Assembly: GCA_027485595.1 (NCBI GenBank)
Contig: JAIXQT010000241.1
Location: forward strand, 1-40,484
Reading direction: 5' to 3'
Origin: Pseudomonadota bacterium
GTDB taxonomy: Bacteria > Bdellovibrionota_C > UBA2361 > OMII01
DNA: 40,484 nt
The notes beneath the pieces are model-generated. The model made no database searches. It was not told the DNA's origin and saw nothing but the letters and a program-made list of their open reading frames with translations. The position numbers were made by a program, and so were the translations under genes. Each line of letters opens with the position of its first letter. Positions within the stretch are counted from its first letter, which is position 1. This document shows, one piece after another, positions 34,429 through 40,484 of this stretch.

Positions 34429-34827
34429 GGTTATCCTGAATGTGGGGGCGGCTTCTCATAAGCCTCGTATCGCGTCCTGCAACGACCCACCGGGTTGTAC
34501 GGATGGTCTAGTAAGCAAGAGCGCTGCCAAACGAGAGGGGCGCGAAATCAACACATTAGCGAGCCCACCTAGAGCAAAAAGTGCCCGCAGGGGGCCCTAG
34601 GGGGTAAAACGAACCGTTGCGGAGGGTGAAAAATGGCCCCATCGTTCGCATCACGAGAGCTTGAGTTCCCTCCCAGCTGAGGCCTCGTAGGACAAGGCAA
34701 CGTCGTTGGAGCCAGCGAAAGAAACCGGTACGCACGCGAGCGAGGGGCTAGTGAAGAAATCGGCGCAGAGTTTCCCGCGCGCCAGTGCATTGCGCTTCGC
34801 TCCGAGGTGCAGTAACAAAGGCTCACT
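34429..34827. other. Intergenic region between fliK and the DUF456 gene
   Basis: No gene is seen. It holds the sigma-54-like promoter (34515-34530) and, at about 34620-34745, a decayed sequence resembling parts of the CTAG-ended element: GGGTGAAAAATGG, TCGTTGGAGCC and GAAAGAAACCGG occur in a rearranged order. The 201-residue ORF in the track (34569-35174) is antisense to the DUF456 gene and is not supported. Confidence 0.5.
34515..34530 (-). promoter_or_regulatory. Sigma-54 (RpoN) promoter of fliK-flgD-flgE
   Basis: Read on the minus strand it is TGGCAGCGCTCTTGCTT, with GG and GC separated by exactly 10 bp, close to the TGGCAC-N5-TTGC consensus. It points toward fliK, with a predicted start near 34503 and a leader of about 75 nt. 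Sigma-54 control of middle flagellar genes is established in several proteobacterial lineages. Confidence 0.68.
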
Positions 34828-35307
34828 ATGGTGTACCTTGTGTGGACGCTTGCTATTGCGTTTATTGTCATCGGTGTCTGCGGAACCGTCCTTCCTGCGC
34901 TTCCTGGGACCCCATTCATATTTTTTGGGGCATTAACACTCGCATGGTGGTACGACTTTACCATCCTCGGAACACCGAGCCTCGTGTTTTTAGGAGTGCT
35001 AGCCGTCTTAGGAATCGCCGTGGACTTCGTCGCATCCAGTATGGGGGCGAAGCGTGTAGGAGCGAGTACCCTTGCCGTGATCGGCGCGACGATCGGCTCC
35101 CTTCTGGGAATCTTCTTTTCGTTGCCAGGTATTATCGTTGGACCATTTATCGGTGCTTTCGCCGGAGAATGCATTGCTCAGAGCTCGCTTCTCCGCGCTA
35201 CAAAGGTTGGATTCGGCACCTGGGTTGGGCTCCTCTTGGGGACAGCAGCCAAGGTTGCGATAGCGCTCTCAATGGTCGGCTTTATCATCATCTCCCTCAT
35301 CATCTAG
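34828..35307 (+). CDS. DUF456 family membrane protein
   Basis: A 159-residue small inner-membrane protein with about five hydrophobic segments and glycine-rich helix packing (VIGATIGSLLGIFFSLPGI, GPFIGAFAGECIAQ). The start VWTLAIAFIVIGVCGTVLPALPGTPFI in part is typical of DUF456, a family of unknown function found in many bacteria. AAAGG lies about 7 bp before the ATG. The stop codon TAG (35305-35307) belongs to the CTAG end of dispersed element copy C, so the C-terminus has probably been set by that insertion. It is transcribed away from fliK. Confidence 0.85.
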   Translation: MVYLVWTLAIAFIVIGVCGTVLPALPGTPFIFFGALTLAWWYDFTILGTPSLVFLGVLAVLGIAVDFVASSMGAKRVGASTLAVIGATIGSLLGIFFSLPGIIVGPFIGAFAGECIAQSSLLRATKVGFGTWVGLLLGTAAKVAIALSMVGFIIISLII

Positions 35308-35492
35308 CAGGGTGGTGAAAAATGGATCCGTCGTGAGCATTTTGAGGGTTTCGGCGAAACGAGGCCGAGACGACGAAAAAACCGGAGGCGTACCCACTGA
35401 GATACGTTGAGGATTTTTTCGTTGGCTCCAACGAGGTTGGAGCCAAACCATCGAAATGCGCAACAGGAGATCATTTTTCACCACCCTGCTAG
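35304..35492 (+). repeat. CTAG-ended 189-bp dispersed element, copy C
   Basis: It carries CTAGCAGGGTGGTGAAA (from 35304) and the complementary right end (to CTAG 35489-35492). The interior hairpin GTTGGCTCCAAC-GAG-GTTGGAGCCAA is at about 35421-35446. Same orientation as A and B. It overlaps the last codon and stop of the DUF456 gene and lies 230 bp before the motor operon. Confidence 0.9.
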
Positions 35493-35721
35493 TGCCTTGT
35501 TCAGAAATTGTGGCACCTGACGACGGGGGTCTCGTCGCTGCGAGCACGAGCAGAGAAGCGCAAGCGTCAAACCGCCGTTTTGCCACACCTCATTTCAACC
35601 GCTATCTCAGATGTTTTTCCGCCCGTTTTGCGCACTTTCCCACCGGCCTTACGCATCCAATGATGGGACACGGGCGGATCTCGGAGATCAGTCCGGTCAT
35701 TTTCTCGGAGAACGGTTCATC

Positions 35722-36852
35722 ATGAAGCAACCACGAATTGCACTCGGTCTTATGATCATCTTCACGGTGGTCGTCGCGGGAGTCGGAGTGGCTCTTTCAA
35801 GCGGCCTCTCAACAGCATTCTTCGCGAACTCAGCCCTCAACTCTGTTATCTTAGCCATTTTAGTGTTCGGCGTCGCCGTTGCCTTCATGCAGATGAATCG
35901 CTTACGCGCTTCTATCGCGTGGCTCACAGAGTTCAAAACAGGGAGCTCCAACAGATCAGCACTACCACCCGTGCTTGCCCCTCTCGCACCAGCGCTTGGA
36001 AATGCTGGCGAGGTTCATCCTGTTCCAATGGCTACATCGAGAGCAATGCTCGACAGTGTTTACACTCGCCTCGATGAAGGACGGGAAACATCACGTTACT
36101 TGATGAACACCCTCATTCTCCTCGGGCTCCTCGGCACGTTCTGGGGACTCCTCCAAACGGTGAGCGGTATCGGATCGGTGATCGGTGGCCTCAACGTTGG
36201 CGATGGAGATCTCGGTTTAGTGTTCGACAAATTTAAAGAGGGACTTCAGACCCCACTCGTGGGTATGGGGGTATCCTTCAGCGCGTCTCTGTTCGGACTG
36301 GCAAGCTCGCTCATCCTTGGCTTCTATGATCTCGTGACCGGTCGGGTGCAAACTCAATTCTGCGAGGAGCTGGAGGATTGGATCTCGACCCCACAGGAGC
36401 GGGTCGCGAACGAAACTACCGCTGTCGCGATGTCGGCCCCTCCGCTTCGCTATCAGGACGCTTACATCCAGAATCTCTCAGACCAACTTGAACGCCTGCA
36501 AAAGATCTTCCGTCAACAGGAACAGTCACGAGAATCAGAGCGCAGCTCAGTCCGGGCGCTCTCCGAAGGGATCTCCGCGCTGGACGACCATCTCAAATCC
36601 CAGCATGGCGTGCTCATTAAGCTGGCGGAGATTCAACAACAGGTATCCCCAGTCCTCACGCGTTTGAATGAGAAATTGGGCAGCACAAATCAAGAAACGA
36701 TTGAGGCACACACACGACGGATCGACCTCAACCTCAAAGAGATCAGCGAGCGAGTTTCACGTTCGGCTGACACCGTGGCGAGCGAGCTTCGAGAGGAGCT
36801 AAAGATTATCGCCAAAATACTAGCCTCTGAAGAAGCCAAGAGTAACGCCTAA
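35722..36852 (+). CDS. MotA/TolQ/ExbB-family proton-channel protein with C-terminal coiled coil
   Basis: Inner-membrane stator-like subunit, 376 residues from ATG 35722 (MKQPRIALG); the longer track ORF adds unconserved residues. Four membrane segments lie at about 5-28, 35-58, 129-150 and 178-205. The core NTLILLGLLGTFWGLLQTVSGIG and TPLVGMGVSFSASLFGLASSL are typical of the channel helices. Residues of about 245-376 are a long coiled coil (DQLERLQKIFRQQEQS, RIDLNLKEISERVSRS) not found in flagellar MotA. It forms an operon with the OmpA-like gene 11 bp downstream and probably a heteromeric ion-driven motor of unknown cargo. It is not near the hook genes in transcription direction. Confidence 0.86.
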   Translation: MKQPRIALGLMIIFTVVVAGVGVALSSGLSTAFFANSALNSVILAILVFGVAVAFMQMNRLRASIAWLTEFKTGSSNRSALPPVLAPLAPALGNAGEVHPVPMATSRAMLDSVYTRLDEGRETSRYLMNTLILLGLLGTFWGLLQTVSGIGSVIGGLNVGDGDLGLVFDKFKEGLQTPLVGMGVSFSASLFGLASSLILGFYDLVTGRVQTQFCEELEDWISTPQERVANETTAVAMSAPPLRYQDAYIQNLSDQLERLQKIFRQQEQSRESERSSVRALSEGISALDDHLKSQHGVLIKLAEIQQQVSPVLTRLNEKLGSTNQETIEAHTRRIDLNLKEISERVSRSADTVASELREELKIIAKILASEEAKSNA

Positions 36853-36863
36853 GGCATAATCCT

Positions 36864-37892
36864 ATGAGCTACGCTGGACGAAAAGCGAGACGCAGACATT
36901 TGGACATCTGGCCTGGGTACGTTGATGCCCTCTCGACCATGCTCATGATGGTCGCGCTTGTATTAGTACTCATGATGGCGGCTCAGTTCGCGCTCTCAAA
37001 CGCTCTGAACACCCGAGAGACTCAGATGTCTGAGCTGGCCCTGCGTCTCCAAAAACTAAACGACGCTTTGAACCTTGAGAAATCTACCTCTGAGAGCCTC
37101 AAGGGAGAGAAAGCTCAGCTTGAGGCACGGGTGAAACAGGTTCACGATGAAGCCACACAGATGCGCAATCGATTGAGCGAGAGCGAGGGGAAACTCAGCG
37201 GACTTGTCGGAGAGCGGGATTTTGCGAAACGCGAGATGGAACGCGCGGCGCAAGAGAGCACCCAGATAAAAGTACAACTCGCTGACATGGTTCGCCAGAT
37301 CGAGGAGCTCAACAAAAAACTCACCCTGCTTACCGCAGACCTCGCGTCAGCCCAGTCATCTATCTCTGAGAAGGAGATAACAATTAAGGACCTCGACGCG
37401 AAATTGAAGCGCAAGATGCTTGAGAAGGTGGAAGAGCTCACAGCGTATCGCTCGGAATTCTTCGGTCGACTCAAACAAGCTCTCGGTAATCGGCCAGACA
37501 TAAAGGTCGTCGGCGACCGCTTCGTCTTCCAGTCCGAGGTCTTCTTTCAAACCGCCTCAGCCGATGTTCAAGAGAGCGGAAAGGAACAACTCGCTAAGCT
37601 CGCGGACACCCTAAAAGAGCTCGCGAAAACTATTCCAAAGGATATCAACTGGATCCTCAACGTCGTCGGTCACACCGACAAGCGACCGATTAATATGGCT
37701 CAGTTCCGATCAAACTGGGAACTCTCATCGGCTCGAGCCATATCTGTGGTAAAGTTCCTTGTTGAACAAGGGATCCCACCTGAGCGCCTCTCGGCAACCG
37801 GCTACGGAGAATACCAACCTCTCGACAACGGCAGTACCGAGGAAGCCTTCTCTCGCAACAGGCGCATCGAGCTTAAGTTCAACCAGAGATAG
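36864..37892 (+). CDS. MotB-like OmpA/peptidoglycan-binding partner with long coiled coil
   Basis: A 342-residue inner-membrane to periplasm protein. The single N-terminal helix starts IWPGYVDALSTMLMMVALVLV, where D21 corresponds to the proton-carrying aspartate of MotB, TolR and ExbD. Residues of about 50-190 are a coiled coil. The OmpA-type domain (about 210-342) has VGHTDKRPI, NWELSSARAISVVKFL, ATGYGEYQPL and SRNRRIELKF. AAGG precedes the ATG, 11 bp after the channel gene. Together the pair resembles uncharacterised non-flagellar motors, and at the level of parts the ZorAB motor, but no Zorya effector genes are adjacent. Copy D of the dispersed element begins 5 bp after its stop. Confidence 0.88.
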   Translation: MSYAGRKARRRHLDIWPGYVDALSTMLMMVALVLVLMMAAQFALSNALNTRETQMSELALRLQKLNDALNLEKSTSESLKGEKAQLEARVKQVHDEATQMRNRLSESEGKLSGLVGERDFAKREMERAAQESTQIKVQLADMVRQIEELNKKLTLLTADLASAQSSISEKEITIKDLDAKLKRKMLEKVEELTAYRSEFFGRLKQALGNRPDIKVVGDRFVFQSEVFFQTASADVQESGKEQLAKLADTLKELAKTIPKDINWILNVVGHTDKRPINMAQFRSNWELSSARAISVVKFLVEQGIPPERLSATGYGEYQPLDNGSTEEAFSRNRRIELKFNQR

Positions 37893-37897
37893 CCCTT

Positions 37898-38083
37898 GAG
37901 CAGGGTGGTAAAAATTGATCTCTTGCTGCACGTTTCGATGGGCTGACTGCAACTTCGCTAGAGCCGTCCAAACAGTCCTCAACGTATCCCGACGGATAGA
38001 TCTCCAGGTTTGTGCCGTCTCCGCCTTGTTTAGTCGAAACTCTCGGAGCGCTCACGACGGGGCCTTTTTTACCACCCTGCTAG
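37898..38083 (-). repeat. CTAG-ended dispersed element, copy D (inverted, diverged)
   Basis: The reverse complement matches copies A-C along its whole length, with more mismatches. The ends are GAGCAGGGTGGTAAAAA on the left and TTTTTTACCACCCTGCTAG on the right. It begins 5 bp beyond the stop of the OmpA-like gene and ends 6 bp before the stop of the 135-residue gene on the other strand. It carries a T run (GGGGCCTTTTTT) when read from the motor operon. Confidence 0.82.
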
Positions 38084-38089
38084 AGCTCC

Positions 38090-38497
38090 TCACCAGTTGA
38101 AGAGCTCAAGCGAAAGAAAGCAGCGTCCGAATTTCACACATACACGGGAATCACCGGCAGTTAACGAGATGTGAACCATACTAGGCTCGACCTTAATGGC
38201 CGGAGTATCCGAGAGCACCGGTCGCGCATAGATAGCGTCTCCGCCTTTGCATTCGACCTCGTAGAGGAATACTCCATGGTAGTGCGTTTTACACACTAGC
38301 TCTGGAGCCAAAACAAGCTTCAGCGCATCGTGCTCGGCCACTCTCAGAAACCACTCCCCATCAACGTGCTCAACGAGCGTTCCCGCTCGAAAGAGTCTAT
38401 CAGTGAGAAAGACATTTCTCCGGAGCAGGTACCAACCGTTCTCAGCAACCGGTCGCGTTGTGCTTGATTCGAAAGGAAGTGTTGCTGCAGTGTTCAT
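38090..38497 (-). CDS. Uncharacterised 135-residue protein, paralogue of the gene at 39662
   Basis: No named family recognised. It shares with the 134-residue product at 39662-40066 the ordered motifs WYLLR / WYILR, RAGT, VCKTHYHG / VCRTEYGG and a terminal VxxxFG..F...E.F.W, with both proteins ending in W. This supports a small beta-rich domain in a diverged tandem pair. There is no signal peptide, membrane segment or catalytic motif. It is expressed on the minus strand, toward element copy D. The upstream gap (38498-38661) contains the hairpin CGGTTCG-TTTTG-CGAACCG. Shine-Dalgarno GAGGG is rather far from the ATG. Function unknown. Confidence 0.75.
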   Translation of the reverse strand: MNTAATLPFESSTTRPVAENGWYLLRRNVFLTDRLFRAGTLVEHVDGEWFLRVAEHDALKLVLAPELVCKTHYHGVFLYEVECKGGDAIYARPVLSDTPAIKVEPSMVHISLTAGDSRVCVKFGRCFLSLELFNW

Positions 38498-38554
38498 ATC
38501 GCGTCGCGTTCCCTCTGATGACTCGCCTCAATCGGCGTCGGCACCATTTATGGA

Positions 38555-38573
38555 CGGTTCGTTTTGCGAACCG
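38555..38573. other. Perfect 7-bp hairpin upstream of the 135-residue gene
   Basis: CGGTTCG-TTTTG-CGAACCG lies about 58 bp upstream of the minus-strand gene start. It could be an operator or a leader hairpin; it has no T run, so it is not a simple terminator. Confidence 0.4.
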
Positions 38574-38661
38574 ACCTTAACGCTCTCGTTCTACAACTGC
38601 ACTCCTTCCGATAAAAGCAGAGATCGAAGCTCAAAAGCCACCCAAAGATCCACGACAAATT

Positions 38662-39180
38662 TCACCCAGTGGCCTGAAACTCTCGGGCCGCCACTTTTTC
38701 GAGCAGGGCTTGGTGTTCGGCGATCGTCACGAGCTCTCGCGAATTGAGCCGAATTAAGATAGCACCTGTTTGCAGGAAGGATTTCGAAAACGACAGCGCG
38801 ACCGGACCCGACCGCTTTCTTCCCGAATTGGTCCGCTTAAATACCCTGCGAAAATTGGGAAGCTCTCCATCCGAAACCCCAAACACATCCAGCAACCAAT
38901 GCGTCTCCTTCGATATCGCGTAGTCGAGAGAAGCCGCAAGGCTCCCCCTATCACCAACAAGGATAGGATCAGAGGGGTGTCCAAGGGCGGTCATCGACGT
39001 TTGAATCGCGAGCACCGAGAGCGCTCGAACGGCGACACTCCAATGGAAGGACCCCTGCCCTGCGAACGCGCCACTCGTTTTTCCACGCACAGCGTGAATA
39101 CGACGTCCACCAATGAGGCACTCGGTCTGAAAAAGCGACGGGTCTTGGTCACCCACGAAATGAAGCTTTAAATAATCCAT
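38662..39180 (-). CDS. Uncharacterised 172-residue cytoplasmic protein
   Basis: Not recognised. The start is ATG 39180 (MDYLKLHFVGDQ) with AGGT just upstream; the track start is a TTG at 39201. The product has no membrane or signal segment and appears mixed alpha/beta: LKLHFVGDQDPSLFQTECLIGG, SVAVRALSVLAIQTSMTALGHP, then a C-terminal stretch ALSFSKSFLQTGAILIRLNSRELVTIAEHQALLEKV. It sits between the two paralogous small genes, all three on the minus strand, so it may act with them, but this is inference. A large nested inverted repeat lies about 50 bp upstream of its start. No similarity to its neighbours was seen. Confidence 0.7.
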   Translation of the reverse strand: MDYLKLHFVGDQDPSLFQTECLIGGRRIHAVRGKTSGAFAGQGSFHWSVAVRALSVLAIQTSMTALGHPSDPILVGDRGSLAASLDYAISKETHWLLDVFGVSDGELPNFRRVFKRTNSGRKRSGPVALSFSKSFLQTGAILIRLNSRELVTIAEHQALLEKVAAREFQATG

Positions 39181-39661
39181 CTTACCTAGTGTGGCTTGCA
39201 AAATTTTTTACCTATCGATCTACCGTAACGGCCCCGAGGGAAGCGAGGCAAAACCTGCTAGTAGTTTAGTGGTGGACGCCGACACGTGAACGTGCGCGTG
39301 CTCGTAAACGTCAACGTACCCCAGAACGTTGGTATTTTATTCCGGGTACGTTCACGTTCACGTTTACGAGCACGTTTACGTGGGGTTTTGCCTCGCTCCC
39401 CGAGGGCTCTTCGAGACCACGCTCTGTCGGCAGGTGAAGAAACTTTCTGGACGAGGCACTTGTGGTCCTGTCCTTGAGCTCCAAACCTCCCCAGGCATCT
39501 TACATAACGTTCGGATGTGTTACCCGAGTTTTCGGCATTTGAGAGGGGTATAAACAGGGGCTAAAAATTCAGGACAAGAGTCAGACGACTCATAGGCCCT
39601 CTCGACACCACGAGACAACGGATACTCTGAGAGGCACAGCGGTCCAGCCGCTCAGCGGAGA
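39181..39661. other. Intergenic region carrying the nested inverted repeat
   Basis: No gene is supported. The two overlapping short ORFs in the track (39286-39553) lie across the repeat arms. The left half is the nested inverted repeat (39231-39407). The right half (about 39410-39660) shows no clear gene, terminator or RNA fold. Confidence 0.55.
39231..39407. repeat. Nested inverted repeat with CGT-AAC hexamer arms
   Basis: The outer arms are GCCCCGAGGGAAGCGAGGC (39231-39249, continuing AAAACC) and the near reverse complement GGTTTTGCCTCGCTCCCCGA (39384-39403). The inner arms are 39283-39321 and 39344-39383. They share CGTGCTCGTAAACGT and AACGTACCC and differ by one 6-bp unit (GAACGT). The loop is about 22 bp. 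It can form a very long hairpin or cruciform. No protein is encoded. Confidence 0.85.
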
Positions 39662-40066
39662 TCACCAACCAAAGTATTCCGGAGGATAAAATTGGTCACC
39701 AAACGCCAGGTAGACCCGATCATGCCCACATTCTGGAGGAGCGATGACCCTGCTATCGGGTATCCCATCAACAGGCTCATCGGATCCCACCCGCCTGTGA
39801 ACAAGGGAACCATCCGCCTGCCTACTCACAACGTGCAAGCTCAGCCCACCATACTCAGTCCTGCACACCCGGCCATCGAGTAGCATCGAGAGAGGTCTGC
39901 CGATTCCGTGGATTAACCATCCATCCGCAAGCCGGCGAACCGGAGTTCCGGCCCGATATCGACTTTCACCGACATCGATATCCTCCCGTAAAATGTACCA
40001 CTCTCCCGACTCTCTAAGGCTAGATCCATCATGACGATGTGGAGAGGTTTCTGTCGACTGGCTCAT
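39662..40066 (-). CDS. Uncharacterised 134-residue protein, paralogue of the gene at 38090
   Basis: The start is ATG 40066 (MSQSTETSPHRH) with GGAAGGA about 8 bp upstream; the track GTG start at 40087 adds seven residues and lacks support. Shared motifs with the 135-residue gene are WYILRE, YRAGTPV, VCRTEYGG, and DRVYLAFGDQFYPPEYFGW at the C-terminus. Residues 1-25 are polar and probably disordered. There is no signal peptide, membrane segment or catalytic motif. Both family members are nearly equal in length, suggesting duplication of a single-domain gene followed by strong divergence. Function unknown. Confidence 0.75.
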   Translation of the reverse strand: MSQSTETSPHRHDGSSLRESGEWYILREDIDVGESRYRAGTPVRRLADGWLIHGIGRPLSMLLDGRVCRTEYGGLSLHVVSRQADGSLVHRRVGSDEPVDGIPDSRVIAPPECGHDRVYLAFGDQFYPPEYFGW

Positions 40067-40268
40067 CACCTGGTTCCTTCCAACCACTCACAGCAAAGAG
40101 CGCAGATAGGCTGAACTACCAGCCTAACAGCCCTGCGAGCGTACTAGTCAGCGCGATACCCCAGGAGGACTCCCTTCTTGAGGGGCCGCGCTCCTGTACA
40201 AGAACATGAGTCTCATCTCCCCCTCCATGACGAGGCTCATGGTGGCGCGCTCCTCTGTCGTCCCATGG

Positions 40269-40387
40269 TAACTACTCACCGAATTTAAAGATCGTCGCCG
40301 CAATTTCATCGCTATATGAGCTGACTTTGGCGGATCTTCTTTCTTGCCACCCCCTAGTCGGGGGTGCCTTTTTTAGGTGAGTAGTTA
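40269..40387. repeat. Inverted repeat enclosing a terminator hairpin
   Basis: TAACTACTCACC (40269-40280) and its exact complement GGTGAGTAGTTA (40376-40387) enclose weaker inner arms (AAGATCGTCGCCG near 40288 and GGCGGATCTTCTT near 40330) and the terminator hairpin. The 119-bp unit could be a small mobile element or a structured RNA gene. Confidence 0.7.
40346..40374 (+). terminator. Rho-independent terminator without an obvious upstream gene
   Basis: Stem CACCCCC with GGGGGTG, loop TAGTC, followed by CCTTTTTT. No plus-strand gene is found within 2 kb upstream, so an unannotated small RNA or the surrounding inverted repeat is the likely context. Confidence 0.75.
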
Positions 40388-40484
40388 GAAGCCATCTCAA
40401 AAATCCCCTGGGCTGCGGCTCGCTGCGCTACGAGATCGCGTCGTCTTCGGGAGAAAACGTGCTCGCTGTATCGCGGCGGATACA

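Larger units (their letters stand above)
40067..40484. other. Right-end intergenic region
   Basis: No gene is seen on either strand. It holds short palindromes (AGGCTG-AACTAC-CAGCCT near 40110 and ATGAG/CTCAT arms near 40206-40241), and the inverted repeat with internal terminator described separately (40269-40387). The last 95 bases show nothing I can name and may belong to a gene beyond the window. Confidence 0.45.

Noticed and set aside
34559-34578. Second sigma-54-like sequence (GCAAAAAGTGCC) upstream of fliK
   Set aside because: The spacing between the GC and GG elements is 2 bp too short for sigma-54.
34569-35174. 201-residue minus-strand ORF opposite the DUF456 gene
   Set aside because: Antisense to a convincing membrane protein, and its tail lies in a decayed repeat.
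35722-37892. Zorya-type anti-phage system (ZorAB-like pair)
   Set aside because: Only the motor parts match in general architecture; no helicase, nuclease or other Zor effector gene lies beside them, and the channel tail is much shorter than in ZorA.

Overview
The window is chromosomal DNA (about 50-55% GC by eye) from a Gram-negative, flagellated, respiring heterotroph. Kdo (KdsB), a periplasmic DegP protease, OmpA-type peptidoglycan binding, a flagellar hook operon behind a sigma-54-type promoter and an EtfD-like quinone-linked Fe-S oxidoreductase all fit a proteobacterial or deltaproteobacterial-type lineage. No 16S or lineage-specific marker is present, so the exact phylum is inference. 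There is no phage, plasmid, integrase, insertion-sequence transposase or CRISPR array. The accessory content is small: dispersed repeats, secreted proteins and a tail of unrecognised genes.

Layout. 0.2-5 kb: alr and a very large bifunctional penicillin-binding protein, divergent. 5.2-8.9 kb: tRNA-Phe(GAA), a Pro/Thr-rich unknown protein, a translationally coupled KdsB-like cytidylyltransferase and histidine phosphatase pair, and pheA. 8.9-9.8 kb: rplM-rpsI. 10-15 kb: a two-gene operon with a secreted protein, an alpha/beta hydrolase and degP. 14.6-18.4 kb: cysDN (sulfate activation) divergent from a MocR/GabR-type regulator. 18.6-23.5 kb: an EF-hand surface protein, map, an EVE protein, a PHP-fold protein that has lost its metal ligands, and a coiled-coil protein. 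23.8-29 kb: a CNNM/CorC transporter, then etfD and an acyl-CoA dehydrogenase sharing an ATGA overlap. 29-34.5 kb: fliK-flgD-flgE followed closely by meaB and a small membrane protein. 34.8-38 kb: a DUF456 protein and a non-flagellar MotA/ExbB-like plus MotB/OmpA-like motor pair. 38-40.1 kb: three unknown genes, two of which are diverged paralogues of each other.

Repeats are the most unusual part. (1) A 185-189 bp element with CAGGGTGGT-type terminal inverted repeats and mostly CTAG ends occurs four times, each time 0-15 bp from the stop codon of a gene. One copy supplies that stop codon, another supplies the Shine-Dalgarno of the next gene, and two inverted copies bracket the motor pair. (2) A REPIN-like family of paired hairpins (TTCC and GGAA loops, GGGAG/CTCCC edges) occurs three times, with a compensated stem change between copies. 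(3) A nested inverted repeat of about 177 bp containing CGT-AAC hexamer arms lies between two of the unknown genes. (4) A 12-bp inverted repeat encloses a terminator hairpin near the right end.

How the genes work together: most of the window is housekeeping, covering cell wall, lipopolysaccharide precursor, Phe synthesis, ribosome, sulfate activation, beta-oxidation electron transfer and flagellar hook assembly. Regulatory logic is readable in three places: the sigma-54 site before fliK, the repeat pair between cysD and the MocR gene, and the bidirectional terminators that close convergent units. All assignments were made by reading sequence and motifs, with no database search.
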